From NCBI GenBank assembly GCA_011009095.1, contig VTPC01000917.1:43391-107390 (forward strand): a DNA stretch of 64,000 nt, written 5' to 3'. Shown here piece after piece: positions 11,561 through 24,186 of the stretch. A program made the position numbers and the translations under genes. Below the pieces are notes generated by a model that was not told where the DNA came from, did not search any database, and saw only the letters and a program-made list of their open reading frames with translations. Every line of letters starts with the position of its first letter. Within the stretch, counting starts at the first letter, position 1. This DNA comes from Ignelater luminosus. Taxonomy: Eukaryota; Arthropoda; Insecta; Coleoptera; Elateridae.

Positions 11561-14500
11561 AAGACATACGAACTCGACAGTTAAATGGGTGCAGTACTGA
11601 ACCTATAGGTTATTAATTTATTGTCGCCGATTGGTTCAATAAGTAAACAAAAAGGAACAAAATAAACTTCTACCTACCTTTCTCTTTCCTATCTTAATCT
11701 CAAATGCATTTAATTACTAATTTTCGTAGCGGTTGTCTCCCCTATCATGGCAATGTTGTTACTACAATTCTTGGTGATAATGCATGTTACCCGGGCTGTT
11801 ATTTTAATTGGAATCCATCCTTTTCGTGCAATAATCTCGTTAGTTGCACGTAAAAGTAATTGTTTTTTAAAATGAGAAATGTTAAAAATAATGATCTGTT
11901 TATTCTTTCTCCCATTTCGTTTAATAACCTATTTTCACCAACAATTAATCAAAAGTTAGCACTGCTCCAGTTAATTATTTGTTTCCATAAATAAAAAAAA
12001 TGTAAACTCGAGATCTGGTTGGGTTAGTTGCTTTTAAATGTTCTTCGACCTTGGTTCCTCCTGCTAAATCTGGACGGCGTGCCTTAATCATGACGAGTAT
12101 CATTCAAAATTCAATTAAAACTGATAAAATTGATTAAAAACTGTTAATCAACGAACGCTCGTAGCAATAACCTAATTTTACCGGCAAGATTAGATGTTTT
12201 ATGACATTATATTTGAAAAATCTGCAAACTGATAAAAAAATATAATTAGAATATAATAGAACTAGATTCTTAATGACCGAAGATAATAAGTTCTTATGAC
12301 TCATTAACTAAAAGTTACAATTTCTAATAAATGAGACCTTCAAAGAGTATTTTCGCGATATTTAAAAAAGAATCAACCCAGAAATAAGTGATGATTCTGA
12401 CGTTCCAGTTTACGGGTTTACCTCAGAGATGAGTCAATACAATTTAAAATAGTGGAACAATCCGCACAAGCTCAATGGGGATTAAGAAAATCGACTTCTG
12501 TTAGGGTAGGCGATAATTTTTCTTTTTCCGATATTGAATCTCTTGAAATTAAATTCTGAATTTTTCCATTTATCATTTTGTTGCTAAGAAAACTTACTGA
12601 AGTCGGAACTATCGGTTAAAAAATCTGTCCCCTTCATTTTTCCACAATATTTTGTTAAATATCATCCACTTTGCAATCCGTAACTTTGATGTGACAATGA
12701 AAACACTTCTAAATTCTCTTTGTTTGCATAGCTAACGTTTCATCCTCGGTTTTATCTATTATTTTACACCCGGTTGACGACGTTGTTTTACGTCAACCGT
12801 ACAGAGAGAGTGGTGCTATTTCCCAAAGGCGGATTAAAATATATACGAAGTTAGTTATAACTCCTAACCTATTTATGTTACACAAGTTATTTTGAGTACG
12901 AAATAATCATTTTAGTCACACAGCAGAGCGTTTCAAACTGAGAACACAATTTGGCGTACCCTGGAAACAAAATGACGAAACACCCAAAAGCAATCTGAGA
13001 TTAGGGTCACAATTTCTTCTTGTTGCACTACTAAACTTAACAGACACGCACACAAAAAAAGTAAAAAGATATCCATGAGAATTCTCGGGTTACTTCCGAA
13101 AAGTGCATTAGGTTCGGTTTACACAGACAGAATATATATTTATTTGTTTTTTTATTTCATTAAATAGCAATTTTTCCTTGAACAAATCGGTAGACTTTTC
13201 GCCCCGTGCAACAAAAAAGGAAAGAAGCTGAAAAGAAAAAGCGCAGGTATAAATTCGGCCGCCCTTGATTTCAGGTTCCGCAGCAGCAGCTTCGGCTGCT
13301 GAAGAGATAAATAGGTCAAGACCAGGAAAATCAGCTAGTAGAAGGGATTTACTGCAGCAGCAAGGACGAGACGGAGAAAACAGGAAAAGCGAGTCACACG
13401 CGAAATTTTGTTGACGTCCCCTGATTTAGGATTTAAAAAGTTTCGAGATAAGTATTTAGAAGTGACGCGTCGTCGTAATATAAGATTTTTTTGCTGGATT
13501 AAAGATGTTTTTTTCCCGTAGGTAGTTAAGGAATTACTCATACAACTTTTTACATCTTTTATACTACAATAACAGCTTTTTAATCTCCTTAAAATGATCG
13601 TATAAACGTGATTTTCAAAAATAGATTCGCTTGTGATGTTAAAATCCAAGTAATTACGCTTCGCAGAACTTGTATATTTCATCGATGTTTATTAAATATT
13701 CAGTAGTATTACTGTTTTATAGAGCTTTCTTTTGACATTGAATTTATTTTCAATGTTAATTATTTATAAAATATATGGAAATCTCTATGTATTTATGTAA
13801 TGGCATGTAATACTTGCTCACTGACGTAAAATACATCACAATCTCATAATTTGGAAGAAGAAGTTTCAAACAAGCTACGGAAGCTCGTCATATTATAAAG
13901 AATGTCGTTCGATTTTACAAACACAATGTTTCTCAGAGTTATATAAGAAAAAATTCAGAACGGAAGTTCTAGGTTTAAAGCTTCATAATCACAAACAAAC
14001 AAAGAAAATCAAAACGACCAAGAATAAATGAACGCTGTTTTTAGAACGTAGATAAATTATGATTTTCAGAAATTTCAAAAACATTCCAATATTTTATCAT
14101 CGACTTAACTCGCGCCTCCTACAATACGCCCATCCGAGGAGTATGCGATAAAATTACCATTCATTTCTAAGATCACTTCTACAATTTAAAAATCTGAAAG
14201 GCAGTGGAATTAATTACCGGCGTTGCTTTTCAAAGGTTCTAGAAACCAAACGAAAACAAGTTTCTTTCTATTTCGTATACAGCTAGGGGTGCCATTCCGA
14301 ACGACATACGTAGTTAGTAGCCCACGCGCTACAATCGCATTCGAGATGACCAAGGATTAATTCCCGAGCCGACGGCACTGACAAGTTTCTCCGTGGTTTT
14401 CCTTAGTGCTGAAGGAAAATTCCGGAACAGTATTCTTCCATGGACCTACCAATACCATACAACACATTTCAACCACCACATTTCATTCCACCAGGATACA

Positions 14501-14954
14501 ACATATTGCATCGAATTTATATGTTACACACCCCACAAACCGATTTGCTATATCATTACGGCCGAAGAAGAACCTTGAACCTTTGAAAATCGGAATATAA
14601 TCACTTTATCATGTACTCTTTTCAGTTTTATACTAGAAGAAGCATCAGAAAGCTGTATCCATTGTTTCTTAGTTTTTTTTAAGGATAGTATGCCACATGT
14701 AACCTGATGATATTGGAATATTCCAATAAAGTATCAATCTTATTTCAACTAAGAAACTATAACGATTTCCTTCTAGTCCGTTGGTTTGTCAAGCAGAGCA
14801 GCATCGCCAATCAGAAGCTTCAACCAATTTTTGGTTTCGTATGCTACTCGAAGTTATAAGATTGAATTTGTAATAAAGCAATCCGAAGATTCGGATAGTA
14901 ATAATATTCATCGTTAAAAGTAAACATAGTAAACCACAAGTGCAAAGCGAAATC
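11561..14954. other. AT-rich spacer between arrays A and B
   Basis: This spacer is mostly AT-rich and holds no recognised gene. Two local features stand out. A small inverted repeat GGTTGACG / CGTCAACC with an 11-nt loop lies near 12772-12798. A candidate exon begins at 13275. The longest open frame (13335-13682, minus, 115 codons) has no recognisable domain and overlaps the candidate exon on the other strand. Confidence 0.5.
13275..13414 (+). CDS. Candidate terminal exon of an unknown gene
   Basis: A pyrimidine-rich stretch ending CCCTTGATTTCAG at 13274 is followed by an open frame with codon-like composition that ends in TGA at 13412-13414. The frame enters with two bases of a codon. The peptide is Ala-rich at first (SAAAASAAEE), then basic and polar (RSRPGKSASRRDLLQQQ), and ends SHAKFC. 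It is GC-richer than its flanks. The upstream exon was not found and the protein is not recognised, so it could be a last exon of a gene beginning outside the window, or chance. A perfect C(TTCG)G tetraloop hairpin (13284-13301) lies within it. Confidence 0.3.
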
Positions 14955-17900
14955 CGACACATCTCCACAACAGCTCCCTTAAAGGATTAAAGAAGACCTA
15001 TTGGAGAGTCAGGGGTGACAGTCTCCATAACTGATTCGCCCGATAAAGTTAGTGTAGAGAGGAATTCGAGAACCAAGCAAAGCCCAATCTGTCTTCGTAA
15101 AAAGTTGAAGAAAGGGAGAAGGCAGACAATGAGCCACCACCAGCAGCCCGTTGAAAGGTCAAGTACGACTCGGCTTCGAACCCAGGTTAGAGAAGATTAG
15201 AAAAGAGCTCGACTAGGCTTTATAACCAGCATGAGATTAGAAAAAATTTCGACTGTGTGTGTGCTGGAAGGCAAAACTTGATCCGTCTTTATAGACAGTG
15301 AAGATAGACAATGAGCCATCACAAGTGGCCCGTTGGAAAGTCAAGTTCGACTAGGCTTCATTATTAGCACGAGATTAGAAAAGAGCTCGGCTGTGGGCGT
15401 AGGAAGGCAAAACTTGATCCGTCTTTATAGACTGTAAAGATAGACAATGAGCCACCACAAGTGGCCCGTTGGAAGGTCAAGTTCGACTAGGCTTCATAAC
15501 TAGCACGAGAAGATTAGAAAAAAGTTCGACTGTGGGTGTTGGAAGGCAAAACTCGGCCCGTTTTCGTAAAAGGTTGAAGGAGGAGAGAAAACAAGATAAT
15601 GAGCCACTAAAAGTGGTTCGTTAGAAGGTGAAGTCCAACTCGGCTTCGTACCCAGCTCAGAGAAGATTAGAAAAGAGCTCGGCTGTGGGTGTTGGAAGCC
15701 AAGATTCGATCCGTCCTCGTAAAAAGTTGAAGGGGGAAGGAGACAGACACAGTAGGTGACCTGTTGGAAAGTGAAGTCCAACCTGCCTTGGTAAAAAGTT
15801 AAAGGATAGAAAAAACAATGAGCTACGTAACCGGCCCGTTAAAAGGCAATGCCGAATTCGTTTTTGTAAAAAGCTAAAAAAGAGAGAAGACATATAAGGA
15901 GTCATTATAAGTGGTCCGTTAGAAGGCGAAACCCGACTCGTCTCGGTGGCCTGTTGGAAGTCTAAGCCCGATCCGTCTTTGTAAAACGCTAAAGAAGGCA
16001 GGTCGACTCGTCTTTGTAACTATCTGACTCGAAACTTAGAGAGAGAATGCAGGCCACCGCAGATGTCCCGTAGAAAGGGGAATCTGTATCCGTATTCGTA
16101 AGAAGTTCAAGGAAGAGGAAAGGCAGACAATTAGTTACCGCACGTGCCCTGTTGGAGGGTAAGGCTGGCTCGTCTTTGTAACTAGCTCAATCGAGAAGGG
16201 ATCAGAATGTGGGCCATTAAACGGCAAGATCCGGTTCGTCTTCGTGAATAGCTACCACGAAAAAATGAAGAAAGCAGAGAGAGACACGAAACTATCGAAG
16301 ATGATCCTTTGCTTTGGAAAGTGAAATCTGACTCGTCTTCATAATTAACTCACGCGAGGTTAGAGAAGGGCCATAATGTAGGTGGTCGATTGGGAGGAAA
16401 AAATCAGATTCCTCTAGGTAGATATCTAAAAGGCTGAAGAGGGAGAGACAAATAGTAGGCCACCACAGCCGGTTCTTTGGAAGTCTGACTCGTCTTTGTA
16501 ACTAGCTCACCAGAGAAGGTAAAAGAAGAGTCCGATCGTGGATTACCGCGGATGGCCCATTCAAACGGCGAAATTTGATCCGTCTATGCGAATAGGTACT
16601 TCAGAAAAGTTGAAGAAGGAAGGGACAAACAATAAGCCTGACTCGTCATCGTAACTAGCTCACCCGAAAAGGTTAAAGAAGAGCCCGATCATTAGTCACT
16701 GTGCAGATGGCCCGTTGAAAGGCGAATTCTCGTCTCCATAAATTGCTACCTCGAAAAAAACTTGAAAGAGGGCAAAGGAATGTTGAAGCTGAAACCTGAC
16801 TTGTTTTCGTAGTTAACTCAATCAAGAAGGTTCGACAAGTTCCAGATTGGTCAGTTGAAAGACAAAACTCGATCCACCTTCGTGAATAGCTACTTCGAAA
16901 AAATGAAGGAAACGGAAGAGAGACAGTTGTTTTGGAAGGTGAAAACTGAATCGTCTTCGTAACCAACTCATCTAAGATTAGAGAAGAATCGACTGTGGAC
17001 ATCGCAGATGGCATGTTGCAAGGCAAACCCCGAGCTGTCGTAAAAAAATTAAAAAGTTAGCGGACTCGTTTTCGTAACTTGCAGATTCGAAACTTGAGAG
17101 GGGTCAGAATGCAGGCAATGCAGGTGATTCGTTGAAAGGCAAATCTGTATCCGTGTTCGTAAAAAGTTAAAAAGGGGGAAAAGCACGCCACCATAGCTGG
17201 CTGGTTGGAAGGTTAAATCTAGCTCGTCTTCGTTAACTAGCTCACTTGAAATGGGGCAAGAATGTGGACCACGGCAAGTGGTACGTACAAGCAAAACTCG
17301 ATCCGACTTTGTAAAAAATTAAAAAAGGTTGGCGGACTGTCTTCATAACTTGCTGATTTGAAAGTTGGAAAGGGATTAGAATGCGAGTCACGCAGATGAC
17401 TCGTTGAAAAGCAAGTATATATTTGTTCGTGTTCATAAGAAGCTAAGAAAGGGGGACGACACCGCCACCACAGGTGGCTCGTTGGAAGTTTAAACCTGGC
17501 TCGTCTTCGTAACTAGTTCACTTGAAATGGGACCAGAATGTGAACCACGGCAGGTGATTAAAAACCGAAACCCGATCTGTCTTGGTGAATAGCTACCTCG
17601 AGAAAAACGAAAAAGGTGGAGCGAAGAAAGACAGTAAAGTACTGCAGGTCTTTAAGATTAGGTTACTCGAGGTTAGAAAAGCGCCATAATGTGGACTACC
17701 ACGTATAGGTACCTCAAAAAAGTTGAAGAAGTGAGAGGCAAACAACAGGGCAGTAAAAGCAACTTGTCTTAAAAAGGAGCCTGACCATATATGCTACTGA
17801 AAGTGGTTTCATAAAAGACAGGATTCGTTTCCGTAAATAACTATATCGAGAAAGTTAGAAAAGAGAACCCTACCGCAGGCGACCTATTGCAGGGTTAAGT

Positions 17901-18440
17901 TCAACTCGTTCTTCATAATTAGCTCATTTGATAAGATCAACGAAGAGATGAGTCCCACCTTGTCGTGGAAGGTCTGGTTCGTCTCCATTAATAATAGCTA
18001 TTCATACGTCTTCCTAACTAGCTCACCCGACAAAGGCAGAAAAGAACTCGATTGTCGACCACCAAAGGTAGAACTATTGACAGTAAATCTCAATTCTTCT
18101 TTAAATAGTTATCTCGAGAAAGTTAGAAGATGGCAGAGCTTGACCGTAGGCAGTCTCCTGGAAAGTAAAGTAAAATTCATCTCCGCAACTAATTAGATCA
18201 TTCGAGAAGGTTAAAAAAAGAAAGACCCGTTGGAATGCGAAACCCGACTTGTCTCCGTGAATAGTTCTTAGAAAAAGTCAAAAAGCGGGCACCACAAACA
18301 GGACGGCCGCTGGACGAAGCTTCCTCAAGATGGGGTCAGAGCTATGAATTACTGCACTTGGTACGAGTCGCCAGAATTTTAGATAAGAAGGTTAAAAAGA
18401 TAAGAGTAAGTAGATTGGCTATGCAACTGGACCAAGAAAC
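14955..18440 (+). repeat. Hairpin-rich tandem array B
   Basis: About 3.5 kb of diverged tandem units related to array A. The landmark GAGCCAc/t occurs at 15131, 15313, 15449 and 15601, a spacing of roughly 136-182 bp. Typical blocks in order are GCCACCACAAGTGGCCCGTT, GGAAGGCAAAACTCGATCCG, TCTTCGTAAAAAGTTGAAG, a GGGAGAGGCAGACAATGA block, and TCGTCTTCGTAACTAGCTCA with CTCGAGAAGGTTAGA. The clearest, least diverged copies lie at about 15290-15700. Hairpin examples are GCCACC-ACA-GGTGGC near 17467 and ACCAC-GGCAA-GTGGT near 17277. No frame is maintained through the units. Confidence 0.85.
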
Positions 18441-20972
18441 AGTTGAGAGCGCAGAGATCTCGACCACTTTAGTAGTACTTGTATGGCAACTTCCAGACAA
18501 GAATTATCTTTAATAAGTACTTGTCTTACGATTCTATGCCTAGTTTGACTCGAGAACTATTTTTAGGTGTTTGTACGATAGAAACAGCTGTGAATCCAAA
18601 AATAGTTGATTAAGCTCTGATTTATTATGCATGTATGCACTACTATCGCGTCCATTTCGTTCATTAGTTTCATCGTTTTGTTTGAATGCAAAATTTCAAA
18701 AGGATTTATTGCTACTGTGTTAAGGAAGATTAACATTGTATCTCTGTATATAAAGTTAGTGCCGGCATTTAAAGAAGGTTCAGTTACTTTACAGGCTATC
18801 TGAAATGAGTGGAAGAATTCCTATGTATGGCAAATTTATTTTTTGTGTATGATGCATCGTTTTCGAGTAAAATAGTTATCTTGGAATATCAAGATTCAAT
18901 TTCTAACACGCTGTTCTTCGATTATCTCGAGAAGTACGGGCAATACTCAGATTACATTCTCTATATGATTATTACCACTAAAGAACCTCATTGAAGTATT
19001 TCAGCTAGTGATGACAATTTATTAAAAGGTGTTCAATTCTGACATCCTGTATCTAGAAAACCAAGTGACAGTCGTAACTCGAAATCGGAAGATTCTGAGC
19101 TAATGATCAATAATGATAAAGATAACATCTACTGAATGTCTAATTCACTCCCTTTTTCAAGGGGTTATAAGATGGGTTCATTAAATCTGTTAAATTTAGG
19201 GGTGACAATAGATAAAAATGTTTTTGAGACTACCCAGAAATAAACAAATAAATGTAAAATACATAATCAAGCCACGATTATCTTTTATGCATACAATGTA
19301 GATAATAGTTACACTAATTGTGTAGGTAGTACAGATGGAAAGACTTTTAAAATAAGCTAATCGAAAAGATATCGATAATAACATTACAATCTAATTTCTG
19401 CACTTACACCGACAATGAAGTGTGGTATAATAAATTCTTCTAGGAAACAAACAAGTTAACACCTTTTACAGAGACACAATTGTAACGTTAATTAAATAAT
19501 TCCACCCTGTATTCCTTTCATATCATTTTTAGTCACAATTCAGCAACAAATAGCCGAGAAAGTAGTTCTGTTTGAATATAAGGGCGTATAACATTCCGAT
19601 ACACTTTCTAAAAACCACACGATCATTTTATTATTTATAACTCATTAAGCATAAGCTAATTATAATATACATAAGTATACGATTAACCTAATGCAGAAAG
19701 TTACATAACTGTAACTTGTACGATTAGTCAGTAAGCCTCTTTACTAGATTAATAAAATTCCGTAGGTATAAAAAAAATTGATTCTCAACATGCAAAAATT
19801 CTCTCCAACTTGAAAAACCAGTAAATTTTAGCATTTCGAATAAAATTATCCTGTTCGAAACTTTTAATCGTTTTACGTTTAGCGTTTGTCCTACTTTTAT
19901 CTCTTTCAACGAATCATCTTGACCTAAGACAAAGTATAATTTGTTTTCCTATTTTCTATTTGGAAAGTTTCCAAACGTAAAGTTGTAAGTTATCATCAGA
20001 AAAGCTTTTTTCTCTCTTCTAATTTTTATTTTTAAAATGGATCGGTAATAGTAATAATAATAATATGAAGTTATATTGCACAAATTCATCCTTCATTAAA
20101 TAGTTACAAGACGTTTTCGAGTAATTCGTGCCGGAGTCAGGACGCAATTTTCTCATTAGCATTCATTTGGTTAATTAGTTTTTAATTGCAGTTTATCCGA
20201 GGGACTAAATGGGTTAAATCGCGGATAATGATCAGATATCGTCTATTTTAAAACGTGCCCCTGAATTAGTTTTCATTTATAGGACGCCTGTGTGGTCTTT
20301 TCATTATATTTAAAATGGGATTATGTTTGGTCACACGAGTTTTTTCCCAAATTAACTTCAACAATATGTGTAGCAGTAAATTTTCCAAGTTATATTCTTG
20401 TTAAAAAAATTTTCCGGAACAAAAGCAAACGAAGTTTTAACTGTTATTAAACTTGCTGGCTAACAACAAAGGCAGGTAAGTATCTACAATAAAGAAAAGT
20501 TTTGCTGATAAAGTTGGTATGCAAGGTTTCACTCGGTTAAAATAATAATAAGTTCTATAACAGAACCTTGAAGGAAAAGTTACATAAATATTACAAACTG
20601 ATAAGTTCGCAATAATTAAATTTTAAATGTGAAACGAGTCATGCAAAAATTAAATTTATTCCAAATGGGAAAACCTCTCACGCTTAATAAAACTTTTAAA
20701 CCGGCAAAAATAAAAATCCTTGAATTATAAACGATAAGCAGAATATTGACGGAATGTTAACGCAAAATATAAACATTAACGCACAACGATTGTTATCATT
20801 GCTGTTATAACTATTTTTAATTTCGTCAAAATAAACAATCTCATCGGTAAATATTGATTTGGACACCTCGGGTTTCATAATACCCACAGCACGCATCAGC
20901 TTGAATTATAATTCAGTCGCTTTAGAACATATTTTGATGAATAAAATTTTTCGGCTTCTCGAGACTACTATA
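18441..20972. other. AT-rich spacer, nothing recognised
   Basis: Strongly AT-rich sequence with only short open frames (up to about 66 codons) and no recognisable domain or convincing exon. No tandem repetition like the neighbouring arrays was seen. Confidence 0.5.
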
Positions 20973-21874
20973 CAGTGTATCCACGTTTCGATGCTCACTA
21001 TTGGCATCTAATATATTGTAAGAGATACGAAGTGGGTTAAATTAGAATAGATTCGGCTATTCTGGAGATCAGTTTACTTAAGCTTTTGTTTGTTCAAAAA
21101 AGTTCACGACTTACTAGATATTTGCTAAAAACGAAATTATCTTATATTTTTTTTAAGTGAAATATCTCAGGAACGAGCAAAGATAGAAAAGAACAGCAAA
21201 AAGGGTGTTTTAGAGAATTTACTCCGAAAAAATTATTTTCGCAATTGTTTTTTGTTTTACTTTGGCGATAAAACGTAAATCCAATTTTTTTTCTAATAGA
21301 ACGCCTACTTGATTTCCATATTACTGAATTGAACGCCTTAAATGCTTTTCAGTGATACATGGTTTGACTTAGCTATTCTTTCGTTTTATCGAGTTATGAA
21401 GTGAAAATCATTTTTCATCATAGTGTGCCATAACATGTAACACACAAAGTTGTGGATTTTTATCAAATAAATTGATTTGTTATGCAAAAATTGCTAAAAC
21501 AAAATAAATACGCTTTTATGGGGCATTAGCTGCTTCTTTGATGCTATCTGTGAATGCTCACTAAAGTATCTTAAAAGCGTCTTTTGTTTTGTTTTAGCAA
21601 TTGTTACATAACAAATGTAATTTATCTGACAAAAATCAATGATTTTCATATGTTTAAAGCCATGGCACACTAAGTGGGAAATGCTTTTTATTTAAAAATA
21701 AAAATAAGATAATTTCGTTTTTAGCAAATATCTAGTAAGCCGTGAACTGTTTTGAAAAAACCAAAGCATAAGTAAACTGATCTCTAAAATAGCCAAATCT
21801 TCTAATTTAACCGACTTCGTATCTCTTACAATTTCCGAGATCCCAATAGTGAGCATCGAAATGTGGACACACTG
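20973..21874. mobile_element. Foldback (long-TIR) DNA element, copy 1
   Basis: This is a 902-bp non-coding element bounded by TA on both sides (20971-20972 and 21875-21876). The left end reads CAGTGTATCCACGTTTCGAT. The right end, read in reverse complement, is CAGTGTGTCCACATTTCGAT. The inverted similarity continues for roughly 190 bp on each side, and further internal inverted blocks (TTGCTAAAACAAAA and TAGTGTGCCAT) face each other nearer the centre. The TA target site and CAGTGT ends are typical of Tc1/mariner-class elements. There is no transposase, so it would depend on one encoded elsewhere. A second copy lies at 23160-24025 with its interior in the opposite orientation. Confidence 0.85.
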
Positions 21875-22112
21875 TATATCTATTTCTTGTGGTTTTCTGA
21901 GTAACAGATTTAAGACCTTCCCCAACTTTTTGCTATTAGTCAAAATATGTTCCAAACCTAAACTGACTGGACTATTATACCAAAATTTTATTGTCAAAAA
22001 AGTCAAGTAAAGGAAAATAATTACTTACCGTACCGAGATTTCTGGGGACTTTTGATATGCTATTGTGAGATACCCAAAAAATCGCCAGTCGGCCCATATC
22101 GCCTCCTTACAT

Positions 22113-22735
22113 ACAGTATGCTATAAGTCCGGCTTGTCCATTCAAGAACTATGAGATATTGCAATCAATATTAACATGGATGTATCACTTATGTGCACCA
22201 TATAAATTTCAAGCGATTTGAAGCGTACTTCCTTTGTCAACACCCTAAAGGTCCACAATGGAGTGCTGTAAAAACTTCAAAGTACATCAGGAAAGACGAA
22301 TCGTTCGTACGAAAGTGGTGTAAGCGTTATCAAGAATTTCACAATGTGGATATTTAACCAAATCGAGGTACATAAGAAGGGAGCCACATCAAAAAGGCAA
22401 GACAAAGCAACTGTCAAATTATTCGAAAAAACTCCTTCAATGACACTCCGAAAAGCCGAAAGAATTTTAGATAAAAAAGGAATTCGGATGTCAAAATTTA
22501 TCATTAAACAACTACTGGACGAAAATATAGAAATTCGATGAACTTGCTCGAAACCGCTCCTGTCCGCAAAATCTGTCGAAAACCAACTGAAAATTTGAAC
22601 CGTTGTTGGGACAACGTTATATTTACGGATGAATCTTCATTTTGGGCATTCAGTACCTTGAAGCGTGCCTGGTCGAAGACCGGCGAAAAAGTTGTTATTT
22701 GCACAGTTAAACATCCGGTATAAGATACTTCAGTA
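22113..22735 (+). mobile_element. Tc1-like transposon, 5' part (dead)
   Basis: The left end is probably ACAGTATGCTATAAGTCCGG at 22113. A transposase frame starts near 22256 and is broken by stops and frame changes. Its N-terminal region resembles a helix-turn-helix domain (GATSKRQDKATVKLFEKTPS, then LRKAERILDKKGIRMSK). The DDE catalytic core begins with WDNVIFTDESSFWAF, which carries the first catalytic Asp. The frame then ends at the insertion of a LINE fragment. The middle of the catalytic domain with the second Asp is missing. The C-terminal piece resumes at 24191. Confidence 0.75.
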
Positions 22736-22769
22736 TTCTCGGATTCGGGCGAGTAATCTTCACAGGAAA

Positions 22770-23157
22770 CTTGAATAGGACAAGGATGGTAGAAATTTAC
22801 AAAAAAAGGATTGCTGAAGTCTACAGATCGTCCAGCTTTCATGCCCCCTTTTGGTGGGTCTTCCTGGTGGCCTTTTCGTTTCCGGTTTTTGTGTTTTCGC
22901 CCATTTTGCTATCCTTCCTGGATCCATTCTGTCGACGTGTGATGTCTCCATCTACGACCTTGTGTTCGTGTCCATCTCACCACATCCTGAACTCCCACTT
23001 CTCGTAACGTGTCCCCGTTCCTTATTCTGTCTCTAAGTGATTCCCCTGATCGTTCGTAGCACCTTCAGTTCTGTTGTTTTCATCATTCTTTTCGTCTCAG
23101 ATGTTTCCGCTCTGGTTTCGGGCTGCGTAAGTAAGCATTGGTCTCACACATGCTTTA
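22770..23157 (-). mobile_element. LINE 3'-end fragment, distal half
   Basis: The minus strand encodes the C-terminal end of an insect RTE-like endonuclease/reverse transcriptase. Residues include YKACVRPMLTYAA at the insertion point, then, after frame changes, HVDRMDPGRIAKWAKTQKPE and a basic RPPGRPTKR tail. This is the typical carboxy end of these elements. The fragment is interrupted on its upstream side by foldback copy 2 and resumes at 24028-24186. The reverse-transcriptase core is absent, so it is a 5'-truncated copy of the kind made by target-primed reverse transcription. Confidence 0.8.
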
Positions 23158-23159
23158 TA

Positions 23160-24025
23160 CAGTGTGTCCTCCACATTTCGATGCGCACTAATGGAATCTC
23201 GGAAATTGCAGGAGATACGAAGTCGATTAAATTAGAAAAGTTTACTTATGCTTTTGTTTTTTTTTCTTCTTCCTAGATATTTGCTAAAAACCAAATTATC
23301 TTATTTTTTTTTAAATAAAAAGCATTTCGCATTTAGTGTGCCATGGCTTTAGACATATGAAAATCATTGATTTTTGTCAGATAAATTACATTTGTTATGT
23401 AACAATTGCTAAAACAAAAGACGCTTTTAAGATACTTTACTGAGCATTCACAGATAGCATCAAATAAACAGCTAATGCCCCATAAAAGCGTATTTACTTT
23501 GCTTTAACAATGTTTGCGTAACAAATGAATTTCTTTGATAAAACTCCACGACTTTGTTAAATGTCATAGCACACTATGATGAAAAATGATTTTCACTTCA
23601 TAACTCGGTAAAACAAAAGAATAGCTATGTCAAACCATGTATCACTGAAAAGCATTCAAGGCGTGCAGTTCAGTAATCTGGAAATCAAGTAGGCGTTCCA
23701 TTAGAAAAAAATTGGATTTACGTTTCACCGCCGAAGTAAAACAAAAGACGACAATTGCGAAAATAATTTTTTCGGAGTAAATTCTCTAAAACACCCTCTA
23801 TGCTGCTCTTTTCTACCGTTTGCTCGTTCCTGAGATATTTCACTTTAAAGAAAATAAGATAATTTCGTTTTAGCAAGTATCTAGTAAGCCGTAAACTTTT
23901 TTGAAAATACAAAAGCATAAGTAAACTGATCTCCCAAATAGCCAAATCTTTTCTAATTTAACCGACTTCGTATCTCTTACAATTTCCAAGATCCCGATAG
24001 TGAGCATCGAAATGTGGACACACTG
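23160..24025. mobile_element. Foldback (long-TIR) DNA element, copy 2
   Basis: This 866-bp element has ends CAGTGTGTCCTCCACATTTC (left) and GAAATGTGGACACACTG (right), with TA duplications at 23158-23159 and 24026-24027. It is homologous to copy 1 but inserted in the opposite orientation. The host LINE frame reads VKIR-IYKAC across the site once the element and one TA are disregarded. This supports both the exact boundaries and the 2-bp TA duplication. It has no coding capacity. Confidence 0.9.
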
Positions 24026-24027
24026 TA

Positions 24028-24186
24028 TATTCGGATTTTAACTTTCGTGCTCATGAATTTGTTCCTCCATGCTACCTATATCTCCCAAATATCCTGATAT
24101 TCTGGCAGCCTTAATTGTTTGTTGTTTTACTTCCTCTGTAGTGCGTCTATCACTTGATGTCTCTATTCCCAGGTAGGTAAAGTTCA
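24028..24186 (-). mobile_element. LINE 3'-end fragment, proximal half
   Basis: The minus strand reads MNFTYLGIETSSDRRTTEE, then VKQQTIKAARISGYLGDI, then (after a frame change) STKVKIRI. This is the standard segment after the reverse-transcriptase thumb of insect RTE-like LINEs and runs directly into the fragment at 22770-23157. It starts abruptly at FTYLGIE next to Tc1-like sequence, which is consistent with a 5'-truncated insertion. Confidence 0.8.

Noticed and set aside
15500..17436. Several overlapping minus-strand open frames of 64-117 codons in array B
   Set aside because: They are repeat-derived low-complexity frames (Phe/Ser/Leu rich) that change frame from unit to unit and carry no domain.
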